Made by a program: the position numbers and the translations under genes. A stretch of DNA of 8,710 bases from CAYRKQ01 sp964621845 (GTDB lineage: Bacteria > Patescibacteriota > Saccharimonadia > Saccharimonadales > UBA7683). A model generated the notes under the pieces. The model ran no database searches. It was not told the DNA's origin and worked only from the letters and a program-made list of their open reading frames with translations. Every line of letters begins with the position of its first letter. Within the stretch, counting starts at the first letter, position 1. Below, one piece after another: positions 7,496 to 8,710 of the stretch. The DNA lies in contig CAZUOL010000051.1 of assembly GCA_964621845.1 (NCBI GenBank), positions 1 to 8,710 of the forward strand, in the 5' to 3' direction.

Positions 7496-8395
7496 TAGCA
7501 GCTCGTTAGCAAATAGAACCGATTCAGCCAAAAATAACTCCAAGTATTGGTACTGTTCTTCGGTTTGAGCTTTTTGTAGGTAGGTATAGTAGGCGTAACG
7601 TCGCTCTTTCTGAACGAGGGGCGGCATGGTTTGAGCCAATAGGGATTGAGCCAACATAATGAGGCGCCCTACCCTACCGTTACCGTCGCTAAAAGGATGG
7701 ATTTTCTCGAACTGAGCATGTGTTTTTGCTAAGCTGGCAATGAAATCTTGAGGGGTATAATTCAGTCGCCTGATCAGTCTACTCATATTTTCAGGTATGC
7801 GCTGTGGATTACTGGTAGCAACAGCTGAACCCATAATCCGTACACCATGTTTGCGGTAAGCGCCTGCATCACCAACAAGGCCATTCATTAGCTTGCTGTG
7901 CAGGTTTAAAATAAGTTCTTCTGACAGCGACGCACCACTTGCCAGGCTGTTGAGTAACCAGAGTAGTGCGGCTTGATGGTTTTGAGCTTCCAGTTGCTCA
8001 CGCTGGGTTTTATTTGTTAGCACCTGGTTTTCAAACAGCACGGCTTGTGTATCAGCTAGTGTCATAGTGCTGCCTTCAATAGTGTTAGTGTGGTAGGTCA
8101 GGTTGAGGATGAGGCTATCTAGTGTAGCTCGGTGCCTCAGAAGTTCATTAACAGTTAAGCGGGTTTTGTGAGCCTTCTTTTTAGTCTCGGTAAGCTGTAT
8201 CTCGCTTATAACATCCAAGCCTACAACCTCATGGTATAGCTGTTCGATCAAAAGCTGGTTTTTAGCTCGCGGTTGCGCCCGATTATTCACCCATGCGTTC
8301 AGTGTTGCAAAAGAAACGCCAAGCTGGTGGGCGAGCTCTTCTTGAGATACAGCACTTGCTTCCAGTATTTTTTGCAGACGAATACTATCTTTCAT
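7487..8395 (-). CDS. fic: Fic-domain protein with N-terminal HTH and built-in class II inhibitory helix
   Basis: 302 residues. An XRE-like helix-turn-helix occupies about 1-55 (SQEELAHQLGVSFATLNAWV, 17-36). Residues 103-108 (TNTIEG) fit the inhibitory motif [S/T]xxxE[G/N] placed before the Fic core, as in class II Fic enzymes, where the Glu (E107) blocks productive ATP binding. The core carries the intact motif HPFSDGNGRVGR (233-244) with catalytic H233. Active Fic proteins transfer AMP or another nucleotide part to a target side chain; some also remove it. The target here is unknown. No signal peptide or membrane segment is seen, so it is cytoplasmic unless secreted by the adjacent T4SS. The HTH and the repeat array at its promoter suggest autoregulation. 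No Shine-Dalgarno precedes the ATG; the gene has its own strong promoter. It interrupts the T4SS operon at the prgI start, which suggests an acquired segment. No small separate antitoxin gene is visible next to it. Confidence 0.93.
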   Translation of the reverse strand: MKDSIRLQKILEASAVSQEELAHQLGVSFATLNAWVNNRAQPRAKNQLLIEQLYHEVVGLDVISEIQLTETKKKAHKTRLTVNELLRHRATLDSLILNLTYHTNTIEGSTMTLADTQAVLFENQVLTNKTQREQLEAQNHQAALLWLLNSLASGASLSEELILNLHSKLMNGLVGDAGAYRKHGVRIMGSAVATSNPQRIPENMSRLIRRLNYTPQDFIASLAKTHAQFEKIHPFSDGNGRVGRLIMLAQSLLAQTMPPLVQKERRYAYYTYLQKAQTEEQYQYLELFLAESVLFANELLLP

Positions 8396-8447
8396 AACTT
8401 TATAATACTATCAAAACTTTATAAAGATGTCAATGTTATATAAAGTT
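8396..8447. promoter_or_regulatory. Probable fic operator array (three AACTTTATA half-sites)
   Basis: AACTTTATA occurs at 8396-8404 and 8415-8423, and inverted as TATAAAGTT at 8439-8447; all three are exact 9-mers. The middle one lies within the perfect palindrome CTTTATAAAG (8417-8426). The sites sit over the start region, between -10 and -35, and just upstream of -35 of the fic promoter. The first two are spaced 19 bases apart, near two helical turns. This is where a repressor would block transcription; the HTH of Fic is the obvious candidate ligand, by inference. Confidence 0.6.
8405..8433 (-). promoter_or_regulatory. fic promoter, near-consensus with leaderless geometry
   Basis: Minus strand: -35 TTGACA (8428-8433, perfect), a 17-base spacer, and -10 TAGTAT (8405-8410, 4 of 6). 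The -10 ends 9 bases before the fic ATG at 8395, so transcription would begin within a few bases of the start codon. No ribosome binding site is present in those bases, which supports a leaderless mRNA. Confidence 0.7.
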
Positions 8448-8470
8448 ACAATAGTGATGACCATTCTTTT

Positions 8471-8543
8471 GTCATTCTGAGTGAAGCGAAGAATCTGTTG
8501 TTGGCCCCAAGGGAGATCCTTCGGCTTGCGCCTCAAGGATGAC
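8471..8543. repeat. GTCATTCTGAG-type imperfect inverted repeat (hairpin element)
   Basis: The left arm (8471-8496) begins GTCATTCTGAGTGAAGCGAA. The right arm (8514-8543), read as its complement, begins GTCATCCTTGAGGCGCAAGC. The arms agree apart from four one-base insertions and several substitutions, with a 17-base loop (8497-8513) that holds a small TTGG/CCAA palindrome. From memory, hairpins opening with GTCATTCTGAG and closing with its complement recur between genes in many unrelated bacterial genomes and look like non-autonomous mobile repeats. No T-run follows on either strand, so it is not a standard terminator. It lies inside the segment bracketed by the prgI repeats. Confidence 0.8.
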
Positions 8544-8582
8544 GCCGTTCAGACCTGCCGCATTGTTTGATAGACACTGTGC

Positions 8583-8630
8583 TTAAGGGCGAGCGGATTC
8601 TACATCTTGCGGTACTTTATATGTCGCCAT
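8583..8630 (-). pseudogene. Truncated duplicate of the prgI 5' end (15 codons)
   Basis: ATG at 8630 opens MATYKVPQDVE, identical at the protein level to residues 1-11 of the intact prgI, then diverges to SARP and a TAA stop at 8583. AGGTGG (8640-8645) lies 9 bases before the ATG, and the upstream gene ends 5 bases before it, so this is a well-placed translation start of the original operon. It is most simply the remnant of the original prgI start, separated from the body of the gene by the fic segment. A 15-residue peptide may still be made. Neutral decay seems slight, since the only changes from the intact copy in the shared codons are silent. Confidence 0.85.
8599..8630 (-). repeat. Direct repeat, upstream copy at the truncated prgI start
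   Basis: This copy matches 7425-7456 at 30 of 32 bases with an offset of 1174 bp and the same orientation. Recombination with the other copy would remove fic and rebuild a continuous prgI reading frame behind the AGGTGG ribosome binding site. Confidence 0.9.
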
Positions 8631-8635
8631 CGAGA

Positions 8636-8710
8636 TTACCCACCTATTGGACCTCTATCGCCAAGATCGTCATCATCTAAGCCGACCGGTGCTCCTGGTG
8701 GCCGTGCAGG
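8636..8710 (-). CDS. 3' end of an unrecognised upstream operon gene
   Basis: One minus-strand frame is open from the window edge for 24 codons, reading PARPPGAPVGLDDDDLGDRG then PIGG and TAA at 8636-8638. The other two minus frames close within the same stretch. The Pro/Gly-rich, acidic tail and the 5-base spacing to the next start fit the end of an operon gene, plausibly a T4SS component such as a VirB6-like membrane protein given the usual order before PrgI, but nothing in the visible part identifies it. Confidence 0.6.
   Translation of the reverse strand, partial: PARPPGAPVGLDDDDLGDRGPIGG

Noticed and set aside
8471..8543. Hairpin as a rho-independent terminator for the upstream operon
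   Set aside because: Neither strand has a T-run after the stem; it fits a dispersed repeat better.
1..8710. CRISPR array, tRNA, rRNA or transposase gene
   Set aside because: I saw no regularly spaced repeats, cloverleaf-like sequence, rRNA-like stretch or transposase or integrase motif on either strand.

Overview
The window looks like a stretch of a type IV secretion (T4SS) operon from a Patescibacteria (CPR) genome, most likely Candidatus Saccharibacteria (TM7). The evidence is a PrgI-like protein beginning MATYKVPQDVEAEDK, a VirB4 split into a separate N-terminal lobe and an ATPase gene, a giant membrane-anchored protein ending in an M15 carboxypeptidase domain, and a Cys-containing exported SGNH hydrolase. 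Base composition is moderate, and the genes end in TAA or TAG. The lineage is inferred from recalled family resemblance and was not searched. Every convincing gene is on the minus strand, so the operon reads from right to left.

Layout in transcription order: (1) the last 24 codons of an unrecognised upstream gene (8636-8710); (2) a 15-codon truncated copy of the prgI start (8583-8630), which has a good ribosome binding site; (3) about 200 bases (8396-8598) holding a GTCATTCTGAG-type hairpin repeat, an AACTTTATA operator-like array and a strong promoter; (4) an HTH-Fic gene (7487-8395); (5) the full prgI (6590-7456) behind its own candidate promoter; (6) a 135-base gap; (7) the VirB4 N-terminal lobe gene (5597-6454); (8) the VirB4 ATPase (3693-5597), overlapping the previous gene by one base; (9) a 1002-residue anchored protein with a VanY/M15B peptidase domain (673-3681); (10) an exported SGNH/GDSL hydrolase (1-669), cut by the window edge only after its catalytic Asp and His.

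How the genes fit together: PrgI (VirB3-like) and the two VirB4 parts form the inner-membrane, energy-providing core of the secretion channel. The M15 protein and the SGNH hydrolase carry enzyme domains outside the membrane that could remodel peptidoglycan or other envelope polymers where the machine crosses the wall. This matches the Gram-positive order PrgI-PrgJ-PrgK in which a wall enzyme follows the VirB4 ATPase. In an epibiont such as Saccharibacteria the system could face the host cell, but that is inference.

The most unusual element is the fic segment. It interrupts the operon exactly at the 5' end of prgI, leaves a truncated prgI start upstream, and is flanked by a 32-bp direct repeat (7425-7456 and 8599-8630; 30 of 32 identical). 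The differences between the two copies are synonymous. Recombination between the repeats would remove 1174 bp and restore an intact prgI behind the original ribosome binding site. Both fic and the downstream prgI lack a Shine-Dalgarno and have a -10-like hexamer ending exactly 9 bases before ATG, the layout expected of leaderless transcripts.
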